This document shows, in pieces, positions 1-10,431 of a stretch of 64,000 nt of DNA. A program made the translations under genes and the position numbers. The DNA lies in contig NC_059416.1 of the NCBI RefSeq assembly GCF_905220565.1, positions 1,860,001 through 1,924,000 of the forward strand. The letters run 5' to 3'. Positions within the stretch are counted from its first letter, which is position 1. The number at the start of each line of letters is the position of its first letter. The stretch is from Melitaea cinxia (Eukaryota > Arthropoda > Insecta > Lepidoptera > Nymphalidae). Below the pieces are notes generated by a model. That model searched no databases and had not been told where the DNA came from. It saw only the letters and a program-made list of their open reading frames with translations.

Positions 1-174
1 ATTCACTTCCTCGATACCGGGGATAGTGTTTACTGATAGTTTCTTGAGAGATGACTGCAGTTTCTTATCATCTGTGGCGGCGGTCGCATGGACGACCTTC
101 TTCTTGCGCCTCGGTGTTCCCTTGCCGCCTATGCGGACTTGTGACTGCAGTTTTTTCAGTTTCTCGGTGTTCAT
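1..174 (-). CDS. BTF3: NAC-beta / BTF3 (bicaudal), N-terminal 58 codons, runs off the left edge
   Basis: Seen: on the minus strand an ATG at 174-172 opens a frame without stops to position 1 (58 codons). The product starts MNTEKLKKLQ and contains the basic stretch RIGGKGTPRRKKKVVH (residues 14-29) followed by LKKLSVNTIPGIEEVN. Known: this is the hallmark N-terminus of the beta subunit of the nascent-polypeptide-associated complex; RRKKK is the ribosome-binding motif, and the following residues lead into the NAC dimerisation barrel. The complex binds nascent chains at the ribosome exit tunnel and limits mistargeting to the ER; in Drosophila the gene is bicaudal. The start is supported by an in-frame TGA four codons upstream and by A at -3. 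The rest of the family (usually about 160 residues in all) lies left of the window. A processed copy cannot be excluded, since no intron is visible in this part, but the intact frame favours a live gene. Identity is very sure. Confidence 0.93.
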   Translation of the reverse strand, partial: MNTEKLKKLQSQVRIGGKGTPRRKKKVVHATAATDDKKLQSSLKKLSVNTIPGIEEVN

Positions 175-420
175 TCTGCTATTTCAACACGCGACACCTG
201 TCGATAAGAACACGACACTCTTTTTAGTATTGTTTATATGTTGATTTCAGACGCGATCACACTTGTATTCCATGTAACTTGATCGTACGCACGTGTTTTG
301 AACACCGGTTAGTTACAAAGGGAAAATGGAGGACGAGACAAATTATTTCTGATATTTGACGTCGTGAATTTGGCAGCACTGCGCAAAATGCGTTCCATTT
401 TTACAGATTTACAGGTTATC
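175..420 (-). promoter_or_regulatory. Upstream/5' UTR region of NAC-beta
   Basis: This is the sequence directly upstream of the minus-strand NAC-beta start. It holds a CACGTG E-box at 290-295 and a CRE-like TGACGTCG at 358-365. It is richer in G+C than the DNA to its right (from about 420), as expected of a housekeeping promoter. No TATA box is evident. A possible splice acceptor (pyrimidine-containing stretch ending CGACAG, about 21 bases before the ATG) could mean that part of this is a 5' UTR intron. The transcription start cannot be placed. Confidence 0.35.
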
Positions 421-733
421 TGTATTTCTAATTAGATCGATTTATTAAACAAAAACTCTTTTAAATAATTTATTTGAAAGTGTGAAGAACAATTTTAAAA
501 AATATACGTTTATTTTATTACACTACTAATTTAAAATAATGTGTTTACAGCTCATTATTAATAATTTAATATATCTTATTATATGGACGTAGCTAGATAA
601 AACGTATGGACTTAAAGGTATTGATTTGTGTCACCTAATTTAAATTTAAATTACTCTGATATTAAAATAGTTTTATTTCTGTACATAGTAATAATTATTT
701 CTTATTTATAATAGAAAATTGCATGCAATGGAA
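421..733. other. AT-rich spacer, no feature seen
   Basis: Very AT-rich, homopolymer-rich DNA without an ORF or recognised repeat. Confidence 0.5.
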
Positions 734-879
734 TTATATTTCATACTAACTTATTATTCATTATAACCACGAGATGGCGTTGTATGCCACAAATAGATAT
801 GAATGCTTATATTTCATATCAACTTAGTATTCAGTATAAACACGAGATGGCGTTGTATGCTACAAATAGGTATGTATGC
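734..879 (+). repeat. Two-copy tandem repeat, 73-bp period
   Basis: The units 734-806 and 807-879 share TTATATTTCATA, CACGAGATGGCGTTGTATG and ACAAATAG with a handful of differences. A third unit appears to start (ATATTTCG) but stops at once. Confidence 0.8.
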
Positions 880-1058
880 TATATTTCGTGGTTCATAGAT
901 GTCACTATGTGTATCTAAATTTTAAATATTCCAGACTGTATACTTCTTCTTCTTTAAGGTTCAATAGTACCAAAACCAAATAAGCACAGAAGAGCGAGAG
1001 TTGAGCGAAATCATGTCAAAGAACAGAAGCTCACGCTCAGTGACGCTCATCGCTCATT

Positions 1059-1218
1059 GCTTCAGCCTGTAATATCCCAAAGCTGGGCATTTGCCTCTTT
1101 CCCCATGTAGGAGAAGGATTAGAGCTCAATCCATCTGGAAGCTCCAATCCGGGTTGGCGGATATATTCCCAACTGTGAGTAACGATTGCTATCAGATGTA
1201 CATTAAACTACCGGGACC
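1059..1218 (-). mobile_element. Family-A SINE, 3' part
   Basis: The reverse complement ends with the family-A tail (CCCAGC...TATTACAGGCTGAAGC) and contains the TAGGAGAAGG and GGCGGATATATTCCC blocks found in other copies. The tRNA-like head is missing. It is diverged. Confidence 0.75.
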
Positions 1219-1312
1219 TCACTACTACTCGGTGAAGCTGATGGTAACGTTTTACAGCGCTTTAAGCTGTTTATGTAAGATATAGGAGATGTAATAGTAA
1301 TTATAGGTACTT

Positions 1313-1386
1313 ATTTATATGTCGATTCGAATTGAACTTGAAGCAATTTTATTTACTCAAATAAAGATATTTTAGATTTTGATTTT
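1313..1386 (+). mobile_element. Possible LINE tail (family-F-like)
   Basis: CAAATAAAGATATTTTAGATTTTGATTTTAA resembles the AATAAAG...GATTTTGATTTT end of family F. The match is short. Confidence 0.35.
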
Positions 1387-1482
1387 AAATAATTTTCTAT
1401 ACCGATACGAATCGATATGATCTGTGGTGATGGTAGTAAAGAATAAAGCCACCCTCCCTCTTTCCGTGGGGTTCGTAAGAGG

Positions 1483-2923
1483 CAGAGCTGGGCACCGTTA
1501 ATCAAATGGTTAGCTTCGTTAATCGCTATTCCGCTAATACAAAAATTAGTTTCGTTAAACGTTAAAACGCTACATTTTAGAAGATTTAACGCAAGTTAAA
1601 GTTAATCGTTAATCGTTAACATATGACTAAAAAAGCATTATATTAATTGCTGATTATTTAATACCGATAAAGAATGAAGTATAAAAGCAAATTTTTTAAT
1701 TTGCTTAATGGAAGTTCTCCCTAGTATGTAAAATATTATTGTAAGCTCTAGTTAAAGAAATAAACTTTATTTTATTTTTTATTTATTAATTATTTTTATA
1801 AAACAATAAAATACAGAATGCAAATTTAATTAAATCAATTGATTGATTTAACTAAATTTGCATTATGTATTTGCAGTTGAACGTCTTTTTTCAACTAAAT
1901 TTAGCTGTCCGGCACTATGTGCATGTCCCCTCACGAACATCAACATATTAAAATTTTTATCAGAAAGAGATGCTCTTTTCGGTGCTAAAATATCTTTTCC
2001 CGTTGAAAAAAGACGTTCAACTGCTGCGCTTGAAGGTATTGCCGTGTTATATTTGATAAAAAGATTAATCAAAATCTGGTCTCCAAAGAATGCAGCGTCG
2101 TCAAGTGAGTCCTTGGATGGTGTATCTAGCCACATTTTGACTATGCTTTGAGCTTTTGTCTTCAAAGAGTTCTGCCTCGTTGGCCTTTTCTTGCACTGGG
2201 TAGTTACCGACTTAAAAAAGTCTTCCTCGTTATCACTACTCCCTCCATTACTTCCTCCGCCACTAACACTGTCCTTGGAGTTTTCCTAAAAATTATTCAG
2301 AAAAATAAACAATTATTCCATACAAAATTCCGCCCTACAGAGCAGTTTCTTGGCGGATTATTCAGAAAAAAAAAAATTACCTGCACTTCTTGTCGTAAAG
2401 CCTCTTCTACTTTACTTTCCATGGATTTTTTTACGGCATTCACCCTACCGCTGTCGTAAGTTTCAAGCCAAATTAATCTAAACTTTGGGTGAAACCCAGC
2501 AGCAAGTTGGCAATGCTCGTCATTGAGCAGTGGGCCAAACCTTTTTTCAATGCCATTGATTAAGGCATTGGCTAAGGCTGTGCAGTGTATAAGCCCCTTG
2601 GTCTTGATGTGTTTTAATTTAAGAATTGTTGCTGCTATCGTCGGCAGTAGCGACCCGAGATAGGCTTGGGCTTCTCCTTGGATTCGATCCAGCTATATTT
2701 GTTTCACTCACACCGCGGCACGCGCTCCGCGCTGCTCCGGCGCGCTCGACCAAACTTGTCGAAACCTGTTTTTCCCGCCGCGCGCGGTGCGTACTTCCAT
2801 TGGGTTAACTGTTAACGGGTCCGTTAACCATTTTATAAGTTAGCTTAAAAGTTAATCCGTTACTCGAAGTGTTAACTTCGTTAATTAACTGTTAACGGAT
2901 TAACGAGTTAATGCCCAGCTCTG
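1483..2923 (-). mobile_element. hAT-superfamily DNA transposon (1441 bp), internally deleted
   Basis: Inverted ends CAGAGCTGGGCA (1483-1494) and TGCCCAGCTCTG (2912-2923) are flanked by a perfect 8-bp direct repeat GTAAGAGG (1475-1482 and 2924-2931). Eight-base duplications and CAG-type ends define hAT elements. Subterminal DNA at both ends is full of GTTAA(C)-type repeats, which could be transposase binding sites. The interior holds only the C-terminal half of a transposase on the minus strand, plus a GC-rich block at 2715-2790, so the copy is non-autonomous. Confidence 0.93.
1863..2692 (-). pseudogene. hAT transposase, C-terminal half with dimerisation domain, two exons or relic
   Basis: Seen: minus-strand frame 2692-2381 (104 codons) reads LDRIQGEAQAYLGSLLPTIA at its start, then KRFGPLLND and HPKFRLIWLE. 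It ends in EEALRQEVQ, next to GTAATT. A second frame, 2285-1863, preceded by a pyrimidine-rich stretch ending TTTTTAG, starts ENSKDSVSGGG and carries AAVERLFSTGKDILAPKRASL followed by FNMLMFVRGH. Known: the second frame is the hAT C-terminal dimerisation domain, and the first matches the region preceding it in BED-finger hAT transposases. Joining the two at canonical GT/AG across 95 bp (2286-2380) keeps the frame, so an intron is likely. The N-terminal BED finger and the first catalytic part are missing, and an in-frame TAG lies at 2695-2693. After FVRGH the last ~20 codons are disturbed by an inverted copy of the region around VERLFST. Certainly not a working enzyme alone. Confidence 0.88.
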
Positions 2924-3175
2924 GTAAGAGGAAACCAAGGGATAATACAGTTCCACTACCACCTTGGAACCGACCGATGGCGGGACAACAACCCAACTGC
3001 TGGCTTTGAAATACACAGGCCGAAGATGGGCAGCAGCGTCTTCGGTGCTACACCTGCGGTCACCAACCCGCCTACCCAGCGTGGTGACTATTGGCAAAAC
3101 ACATGAGTTTGTGCCTAAATTTTTGGTGTGAACTTGGGGAGGCGTTGTGTGCAAAAGTGCGATAGGTTGAAGTGA

Positions 3176-3442
3176 GCGCTACGAATATAATTTTAATTTA
3201 TGATTTTAAATAATCGTAATTTGATTCATATAAAAGAATAATTGAATTTATAAATATCACGGAAATTGTTCGTATTGTAGTTGACACATAGTACTCATTT
3301 GTAGTTTTAATGTTCTTTCCTTCTTACCTTCAACTTATTTTTTTTAAGTTTTGGGTTATACGTAGGTAAATTGTTGTGAAACTTGAAATAGGCTTTCAAT
3401 AGGCATTGCTCTGATATACCTCTCTCATCTTCTGCTGATAAA
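3176..3442. other. Spacer, nothing recognised
   Basis: AT-rich DNA between a family-B and a family-C element, without a coding frame or repeat match inside the window. Confidence 0.5.
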
Positions 3443-3722
3443 TTTTATACAACTAGGTCGGCAAACAAGCGAATGGCTCACCTGATGGTAAGCGATTACC
3501 GTAGCTTATAGAAGTCTGCAATACCAGGAGCTTCGCAAGGGCGTTGCTGACCCTATCCCAATCCCACTCAGGAGCTCTAGTCACCTCACTCACGACAGGA
3601 ATACAACAATGCTTGAAAGCAGTATTATTCAGCTATGCTCTTCTTACGGTCGAGGTACTTCCCCAGTTGGGTTGCTCCAGATTTTGAGCTGCATATTTCC
3701 TGCTGTGCCTTACTTCAGTTAA
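3443..3722 (-). mobile_element. Family-C SINE-like element, near full length
   Basis: Read on the minus strand it runs from the CAGCAGGAAAT region (here CAGCAGGAAATATGCAG) through CTTGAAAGCAG, the cttaccatcaggtgagcc block and GTTTGCCGACCTAGTT to TATAAAA, the poly(A) end. Thirteen other copies lie in the window. Confidence 0.85.
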
Positions 3723-4675
3723 AGTGATCTAAATAGATAGCCTTCGCCATCGAACAGCAATTTGAAGAGTAAATGATTGATTCATATTCACATCTTGTGA
3801 AACATATACTTACAGTTCAAGGAATATATTTAAGTAAAAGATGGTCATTAGTCTCCACTTTCACCTTGTCAAACACTATCAACTCGAAATTTAGTCATAT
3901 GACTAGCCCATTGCCTTAGTTTGTAGTAACTAATGGTTATTTTTTGACCAAAGGGAAATCCCATATGGATGCAACACGGTCCGGGGTAGCCTGGGTTATG
4001 TTGGACTCGCATCGATCAAAACCCCTTGGGTGTATCTTATCGTGATAAATTACGATTTTACATTTGGGTGTTTTTGTAACTGCTTGCATGAGTAAAGTCA
4101 TTTCTGTTTTTAATTTAGTTTTGACAAAAAAATAAAATTTAATTTATCTATCTAGTGTCTTTCATGTAAGACTTTCTCATACGGGATACGTATTAGTTAA
4201 TAATACATAAATAGTAAATATTTATTTATTTTATAGGTAGAACGATCTTATCGCTGTTAGCGATTTCTTATAGAAAACTTAAATATAGGTTCTTAAATAA
4301 TTTACTTCAATAGGCACTTATCTACTCACTAGATGTGATTACTCACTTTTTCTACTTTCTAAATGGTATAAAAAATGAATAATTCCAAATAGTTATCGGT
4401 ATGAAAGCTCTCAACAGAAATAATAAACAGCCGACCTCAGTTAAGAATTAAACGTTTATACGATAATGCTAAATGCACTCCAAAATGGCGGAATATAAAG
4501 CTGTCATCGAGATCACTTCGCGCCGACGCGTATTATGACGGCTATTAATATTTGGACTTGTCGATAGTGAATACGATAAAACGTTTCTGAAACGTGCACT
4601 TACCCTGTCCGGTGATGGATGGGAGGATTCTGAACGAAAGTCTTATTTTTGTTTTCTAATATTGAATGTAATTTT
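3723..4675. other. Mostly unassigned; short tRNA-SINE-like scrap
   Basis: A GACTAGCCCATTG string near 3900 matches the first bases of family E, but the copy is lost after about 40 bp. A GC-richer patch lies at 3960-4040. No coding frame was found. Confidence 0.4.
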
Positions 4676-4722
4676 AACCGACTTCAAAAAAGGAGGAGGT
4701 TACTCAATTCGACCGTATTATT
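4676..4722 (+). repeat. Family-D end fragment
   Basis: AACCGACTTC, then AAAAAAGGAGGAGGTT and AATTCGACCGTA: the terminal ~45 bp of family D. Confidence 0.75.
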
Positions 4723-4724
4723 AT

Positions 4725-5800
4725 TATATATTCTTTATTGCACTTATAATTTTTGTACAGTTACTTATATACAAATTTAGTTAGCAACGGTGGACTTACG
4801 GCCGAACCCAATATTCAATCTAAAGATAGAGATAGGTAGTTATCATCGACTGCTAATAACTAACTATCTATCCTTTGTAGTTGTCCCAATAATTCGCATA
4901 GGGGACTACTATCTCCAGTTAGCTGTAGATAGACCGGCTACCTGAGATCTTCCTTACATTCCAGTATACACAGCGTCACAGACGGCCTCAGTTATGTTAC
5001 ACAGATGTTTTGTAGTATTTAAATTTGTCATACAAATTTTATTCATATTAAAGTAATCTTGTTTTATAAAAATATGGACGAATTAATTTTTACATAGACT
5101 TTTTAATTTATAATAAATGATATTATTTTAATATGGAATCCATGGTAAATCTAGTAACGGAACGTTTTAACACGACACGAAAAGACGCTACGACGCCATT
5201 ACGCTTTATTGAATCGTCGTTTCGTTTGTATTTTTTTTTTTTTACAAATCAAAATTCAAATTATACAAATCGTTGCAAATTATACAATCATTCACCAAAT
5301 TTTTTGTTTTATTCACAAGATGAGTAAAGTAAGTATTATTTCACAAGAAAATTATTATTTTTATTCAATTAATTGTTGCAAAAGAGCAATATCACTTGAA
5401 CTGCTACTTGAACTTGAGTCTGCCATTATTTTTCACTCGAAATTAATTTTATTTTAAACAAAGAAAATACTTTTGCAATTAATAAATGTTAGTTATCCCC
5501 CGAAAACTATAGATCGGATATTGTTGTTACTAAAGATAGCCAACGTTACTGACAGATAGAACTCTATTAATATTGGGACGCTTACACTGTCATTTTCATA
5601 CGAACTGTTATCTCTGGTAAGCTATCCTCCCTCTCGTCGATAGATAGCTTTGAAGGATAAGATTGCCTATCGTCGACAAGTTTATTGGGTCAGTAAAATG
5701 AATGATAGATAGATATTTCTGTCTCTAGTAGGACATAACCAGAGATAGATTGAATATTGGGTTCGGCCGTTAGAGATCACTTCCAGCCAACCTGTGATAG
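4725..5800 (-). mobile_element. LINE 3' tail (family L type), split by a Harbinger-like insertion
   Basis: The left part TTCTTTATTGCAC...GGTGGAC (4728-4795) and the right part GAGATCACTTCCAGCCAACC (from 5773) rejoin to the family-L order seen intact at 6490-6640 (GGCGGCCTTATTGC...GCAATCTCTTCCAGGCAACC). The break falls on the TTA used by the insertion. Confidence 0.7.
4799..5769 (-). mobile_element. PIF/Harbinger-like DNA transposon, non-autonomous (971 bp)
   Basis: Inverted ends CGGCCGAACCCAATATTCAA (4799-4818) and its complement at 5750-5769 are near-perfect and flanked by TTA on both sides (4796-4798 and 5770-5772). A 3-bp TTA/TAA duplication is the PIF/Harbinger signature. Both subterminal regions are rich in GATAGATA. 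On the minus strand at 5426-5367 a short frame begins M-A-D followed by eight serines and DIALLQQLIE, and then meets a stop. That resembles the acidic/serine-rich beginning of Harbinger transposases, but it is too short to be sure. Confidence 0.78.
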
Positions 5801-5820
5801 TGAGAACTAATGTATCCGTA

Positions 5821-6027
5821 TCTTAGATATATATAAAATTCTCGTGTCACAATGTTAGAACATACTCCCCCGAAACGGCTGTACCGATTTTTATGAAATT
5901 TTGTATGCATATCGGGTAGGTCTGAGAATCGGCCAACATCTATTTTTCATATCCCAAAGTTACAAGTGAGGGATTAAGGGGGTTAATAATATATATGGCA
6001 AAACAAACTGTTTGCTGGATCAGCTAG
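5821..6027 (+). mobile_element. Helitron-like element N (207 bp)
   Basis: Begins TCTTAGATATATATAAAATT and ends CAGCTAG, inserted between A (5820) and T (6028). It contains the block GTAGGTCTGAGAATCGGCC shared by four other copies. TC...CTAG ends and an A/T target are the Helitron rule. Confidence 0.75.
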
Positions 6028-6029
6028 TA

Positions 6030-6305
6030 CCTATATTATATTTTAATGTATGTTCGGGGATAACTTCGTCGTTTTCATCAAACCGATTTTGTTAATATTT
6101 TTTTTTTGTTGGAAAGGTGATATCTCAAGGGTGGTACCATGATAAGAAAACCAGGATCTGATGATGGAATCCCAGAGAAATCAAGGGGAATCCTCAAAAA
6201 TCATAGTAACGACTAGAGCGTTTGTTAAATTTTTTAGTCTACTTACGTTGTATTACTTGTCGATGTAATTGAAACTGGTTTTTTTCGTTAGCTAGCAAAC
6301 ACAAT
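6030..6305 (-). repeat. Family-D element, partial
   Basis: On the minus strand it starts GCTAACGAAAAAAACC and TCAATTACATCGAC and contains the block around CAGATCCTGG and TGGTACCA. It lacks the other end (CCTCCTCC...GAAGTCGG). Confidence 0.75.
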
Positions 6306-6489
6306 TATTAATTATGTATGTATGTGGTAATAAATTGTACCAATATGTAATAAGGTATGTGTATAACTCATCGACCTACATTAGAGATGTTTAGGAGTAA
6401 CGAATTCTACAGACCTTTAGTGAAATTAAAACCAAAATAATTATGTTTAGGATGTTCTGTCAGTTATTTTCCTTTTTGTAAGCCAAATC

Positions 6490-6645
6490 TTATTATTTAT
6501 TTATTTTACACTTTATTGTACACCAAACAAATAAAATAAGCAAGCAACATTAGCAATAATTTGTAGAATTTTTTTTTACAAAAGGCGGCCTTATTGCTTA
6601 AGAGCAATCTCTTCCAGGCAACCTTAGGGCAAAGGAGATGAGATA
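6490..6645 (-). mobile_element. LINE 3' tail, family L
   Basis: The reverse complement ends TTGGTGTACAATAAAG followed by TAAAATAAATAAATAA, i.e. a polyadenylation signal plus short-repeat tail. Upstream is the AAGGCCGCCTTTTGT block. Confidence 0.75.
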
Positions 6646-6990
6646 TTGACGGACTTCTTCATCACAATCTTCTATTACCGCATCAAGTTGCGTTAGTTTA
6701 CAATTATAATTCTGAAGGTTTAATTTAAAATCCATTTAGAAATAGAGTGATAAATAAATTTGTAACAAAATTAAAGAATTTCTGTCGGATAGACAGATCT
6801 TTTCTATCGAAGAATTGAAATTATTACTACTATACTAGCTGTAGCTACGTCTCGCGATGTCTTCGGCGTGATTTAGACAAGAATATCGGAATAGGAGGTA
6901 ACTTATGTGGTACTTTGGATCTCCAGCTATCCACTTACCGAGTTTTAATAAATCAATTTGGTAGTTTCCGTATAAATAATTGTTCAAGTA
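6646..6990. other. Spacer, nothing recognised
   Basis: No coding frame. A small CTAGCTGTAGCTACGTCTCGCG at 6836-6857 may be the end of an old Helitron-like copy. Confidence 0.35.
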
Positions 6991-6994
6991 ATAC

Positions 6995-7418
6995 AAGGTA
7001 TGTATACGAAAAAATAGTCAAGTAAGTACGAGTTATCAAAGATTACTCAAAAAGTTATTGTCATATCTCGATGAAATTTAAATGTGATCACACGATAAAC
7101 ATCGGCTTTCGTTTAAATTAACAATCATCAAAATTGATACAACCAGTAAAAAGTTATGCGCTATAATACAACGTAGGTCGATGAAAAAATAGTCAAGTAA
7201 AAATGCATTATTAAATATAACTCGAAAAGTAGTTGTTAGATCTTAAATATATTTAAATGAAACCAAACGATACACGCCACCTTTCGATAAAAAATTTTTT
7301 TGTCGAAATCAGTCAAATGTCGAAATCGGTCCACCCAGTCAAAAGTTTTGAAGTAGGTAATATACATAAAAAAATACAGTCGAATTGAGAACCTCCTCCT
7401 TTTTGGAAGTCGGTTAAA
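6995..7418 (+). repeat. Family-D element, 3' two-thirds
   Basis: Runs from GTATACGAAAAAATAGTCAAG through AACTCGAAAAGTAGTTG to GAACCTCCTCC...GAAGTCGGTTAA. With the copy at 6030-6305 it forms an inverted pair separated by 0.7 kb. Confidence 0.8.
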
Positions 7419-9214
7419 AAGTAAAAAATATCCACCTAAACTTTTTCGTTTATAATTACAGTGGGATCAAAAACTTTTGAACCGAAGCATACCTCCATGA
7501 CTAATAAACTAATGCATCTATATTTAGGATGCGTTTATTAGATTTTTATAATCATATTTCAGTACTGTTACATCGTTTTGTACATTAAACAGTCTGAGTG
7601 GTTATTTTCATGTACTGAGGTTAATATTTTTACGTTAAGAGCATTGAATAAATCATACTGAACGTATGAGGATATGATTGGTAATTTTTTTATTATTGTG
7701 AACTGTACATCTTTAAATGAGAGTCTTAAGAATGCTTGTAGTTGTAATTTTAATTCTTTATTTTTGTATAAATATAATGGCTGATTTTAACTTTTTTTTA
7801 ATACCTTAGTTGTGTTTTCAGGTTTGGTATAAAATTTGGTTTTTTATGTATTCTTTTATAATAATTGACATTTTACTGTAAAATGTTTACACTAAAACAG
7901 TATTTTTTAAACTCACTTACTAATCGTAATGTGAAAAAAAGTTTTATTGTTTGATTTTAATGTACCTTTATACCTATAAACTATCATATTTCTCAAATAT
8001 TGATAATGAAAAAAAAATATATGGAATCAAAAATAAAATAAATACAATAATGGGTAGTATAATTTAAAATAATTAACTAGTATAAAGGATAATAATAACG
8101 GAAGAACCGATATTTATTTTAAAAATAGTTCAACAAAACATTATGCATCTACATTCAAGTCGTTTTCACGATTCCCGCGCAATTAATCAGCGCCATCTTG
8201 TTTGTTCGCTGTCGTTAAAACAATTACGCGACATCGTTATCATGCTGTCAGCGTTAAATGAAAAAAGTCATTCCCGGAATAAGATTTCACCTAAAACGAG
8301 ATTGTTAATAGGATGCTGATGCGAAGTTTATCTGTTCCGTGACAAATTGATGAGGAATGTTCATTTTTACTTTTTTTTTATTATTTTAAAATATAAAGCC
8401 AGCTGCTACACGTGACGTGTAGTGTGCGTTTACGATTAAACTGCATCGTAACTTTCTTACTTAAATAAATAAATATTTTAAGGTCACAGGAGTTAAGTAC
8501 ACTTAGTAAATATTTGTCATTAAGGTCGATTGAATTCGTGTCTATTAGTACAGAAAATATTTTTGCAATCATATCTAATGCTAATTATATACTTTTTAAT
8601 TGATAAGTAATGGAGTGCCATTCTTATTTATTAAAATATTTATTAAGAATTAGAAGATCAGGCGAACATCATAATCCCGGCAATCATGAACACAAAAATA
8701 AAACTATTCAATTTGCGGTAGTCGATCAGAAGTAATGCGCGTACATACAATTCAGCGATTCATTTATTAATTATTAAAGACGGTACAACTAATAACCGTA
8801 GGCGATAGTTTTTGTTTCTCGAAGGACTGATAATTAAACGGTTCGTTTGAGCTCTCTTTAATAATTCTTAAATATGAAATCATAATTAAGGAAGACAAGC
8901 TAATGCCGACCCAAAAATAAATCATGCTTTTTTTCGAAAGGGACTTAGCTTTGACAAGCTTAATCCAAAAAGTGATGCGATCTGTTCTTAAGAATCTCAT
9001 GAAAAAAAAGCCGTTAAATATTACTCGTATGACTATCGCATTACATCTCTAAATATAATCTCCTTTTTTGCGGTGTAGGATTAGTAGGACATAATTTTTG
9101 AAAGAGATAAACTTAAAGGAAACTCATTAGTTATCTAAACAGTTTAGATTAAAGGATTTTTAAACGACCACCCACTTTAGCGCGAAATGTGACAGCTGTC
9201 AAATTAAGCCGACA
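7419..9214. other. Long AT-rich stretch without a recognised feature
   Basis: Strongly AT-rich. Two points differ. A less AT-rich patch at 8160-8235 (CGATTCCCGCGCAATTAATC) looks non-repetitive. A minus-strand frame at 8767-9000 contains a hydrophobic IYFWVGISLSSLIMISYL segment preceded by a pyrimidine-rich stretch and AG. The frame is unrecognised and could be chance. Confidence 0.35.
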
Positions 9215-9475
9215 ATTTTTTAACCGACGTTAAAAAAGGAGGTTTCCAATTTGACATAATTTTTTATGTGTCAAGTGTCACCTCATGTATAAGTTTTTAC
9301 TGGGTAGGTACCAATTTTGATGATCCGTGTATTTAAATTTTTTCGAGATCTGACGGGTAGGTACTTTTAGAGTTACTTGTATTTAATTGACTGTTATACC
9401 GACTACCTACGTCGTATTACTTATCCATATAATTAGTCTGTTATTGCATTTGCGAGCAAACACGATTTCTACATG
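9215..9475. repeat. Family-D element, internally deleted and diverged
   Basis: Has AACCGACGTTAAAAAAGGAG at one side and GTCTGTTATTGCATTTGCGAGC at the other, with TTACTGGGTAGGTACC and TTCGAGATCTGA between. Confidence 0.65.
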
Positions 9476-10430
9476 ACGCGATTGTAAGCCATTAATCCAA
9501 ATGAATGAATTTATAAAATAAATACGTGTTTGCATCTTGTATTAACATATCGCATATACTCTTTATGCTTTTAATAAAATTCACGTAATTTACTTGAAAC
9601 GAATATGCTAATAAACTTGTTATTGAAAGGTAGAGACATATATAATTATTACCAATTAATAATTATATTTTATTTTGTTGCATGACATCGATCCATTAAT
9701 ATTAACACAGAGTATTTTACAAAACTTCGTTCAATTCATTTAATATTCAAACCAGTTCGAACACGTATTCTTGGCAATTTAACAATTACCTACACTTAAC
9801 GTTGATGGCGGTTATTAAGATTTAAAAAAAAAACAATGGATAATAAAAAAATTAAAATAATTCCTAAATATTACAATAAAAAAATACCATATCTATGACT
9901 AAAGAAAAAAAAATATATTTAAATATCGTAGTTCGTGGAAGCGATCAAATAAAATAAAGGCAAACTGTAACAAAATAAATTTCAATCTCACGGAACGACG
10001 GGTACAATTTGCTAAAACAATCTGCCTAACCTTTTTTTATACAGAAGCAGAAAATGGCCGATACCGTTTATGTTTTTCACGCGACTTTTACACGTATGCT
10101 TGTGTGCGTGTTCAATTATAGTTTGGACTTAATATTTTTTATTGATTTTTTTTTGACTAAAAACTATCTCTGTACATCATCTTTACATTACATTATGTTA
10201 ATGATATAGGAATTTGATTAATTAAAAACGCTGTGTCGATTATTACTATTCATATAAATAATAAAATAGTATAATTGTTATGATAAATCAAAGTGGTTAA
10301 TTACCAAATCAAATATCTCAGTATGCATATCCCCAAGCAGGTACTAATTTAAAATCAAGTGAAAAATATTCAGAATTAATAATATCTACCTATAATAATT
10401 ATATATATATAATATATATTGTATTATTAT
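9476..10430. other. AT-rich spacer, no feature seen
   Basis: Nothing coding or repetitive could be matched. Poly(A)-type runs are frequent (9820-9960). Confidence 0.5.
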
Positions 10431-10431
10431 A

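Larger units (their letters stand above)
1421..3175 (+). mobile_element. Family-B element, split by an hAT insertion
   Basis: The left piece 1421-1482 matches the family-B 5' end (tgtggc...taaagaat...gccaccc). The right piece 2924-3175 continues with gataa...CCACCTTGGAAC, the CCGATGGCGGGA block, TACACAGGCCGAAGA, and the tail with GATAGGTTGAAGTGA. The two pieces join across an 8-bp duplication, so the family-B copy was here before the transposon at 1483-2923. Confidence 0.85.

Noticed and set aside
8767..9000. 77-residue frame with a hydrophobic segment, loosely like a chemoreceptor membrane part
   Set aside because: No family motif, no convincing donor site, and strongly AT-rich. The resemblance is too general to call.
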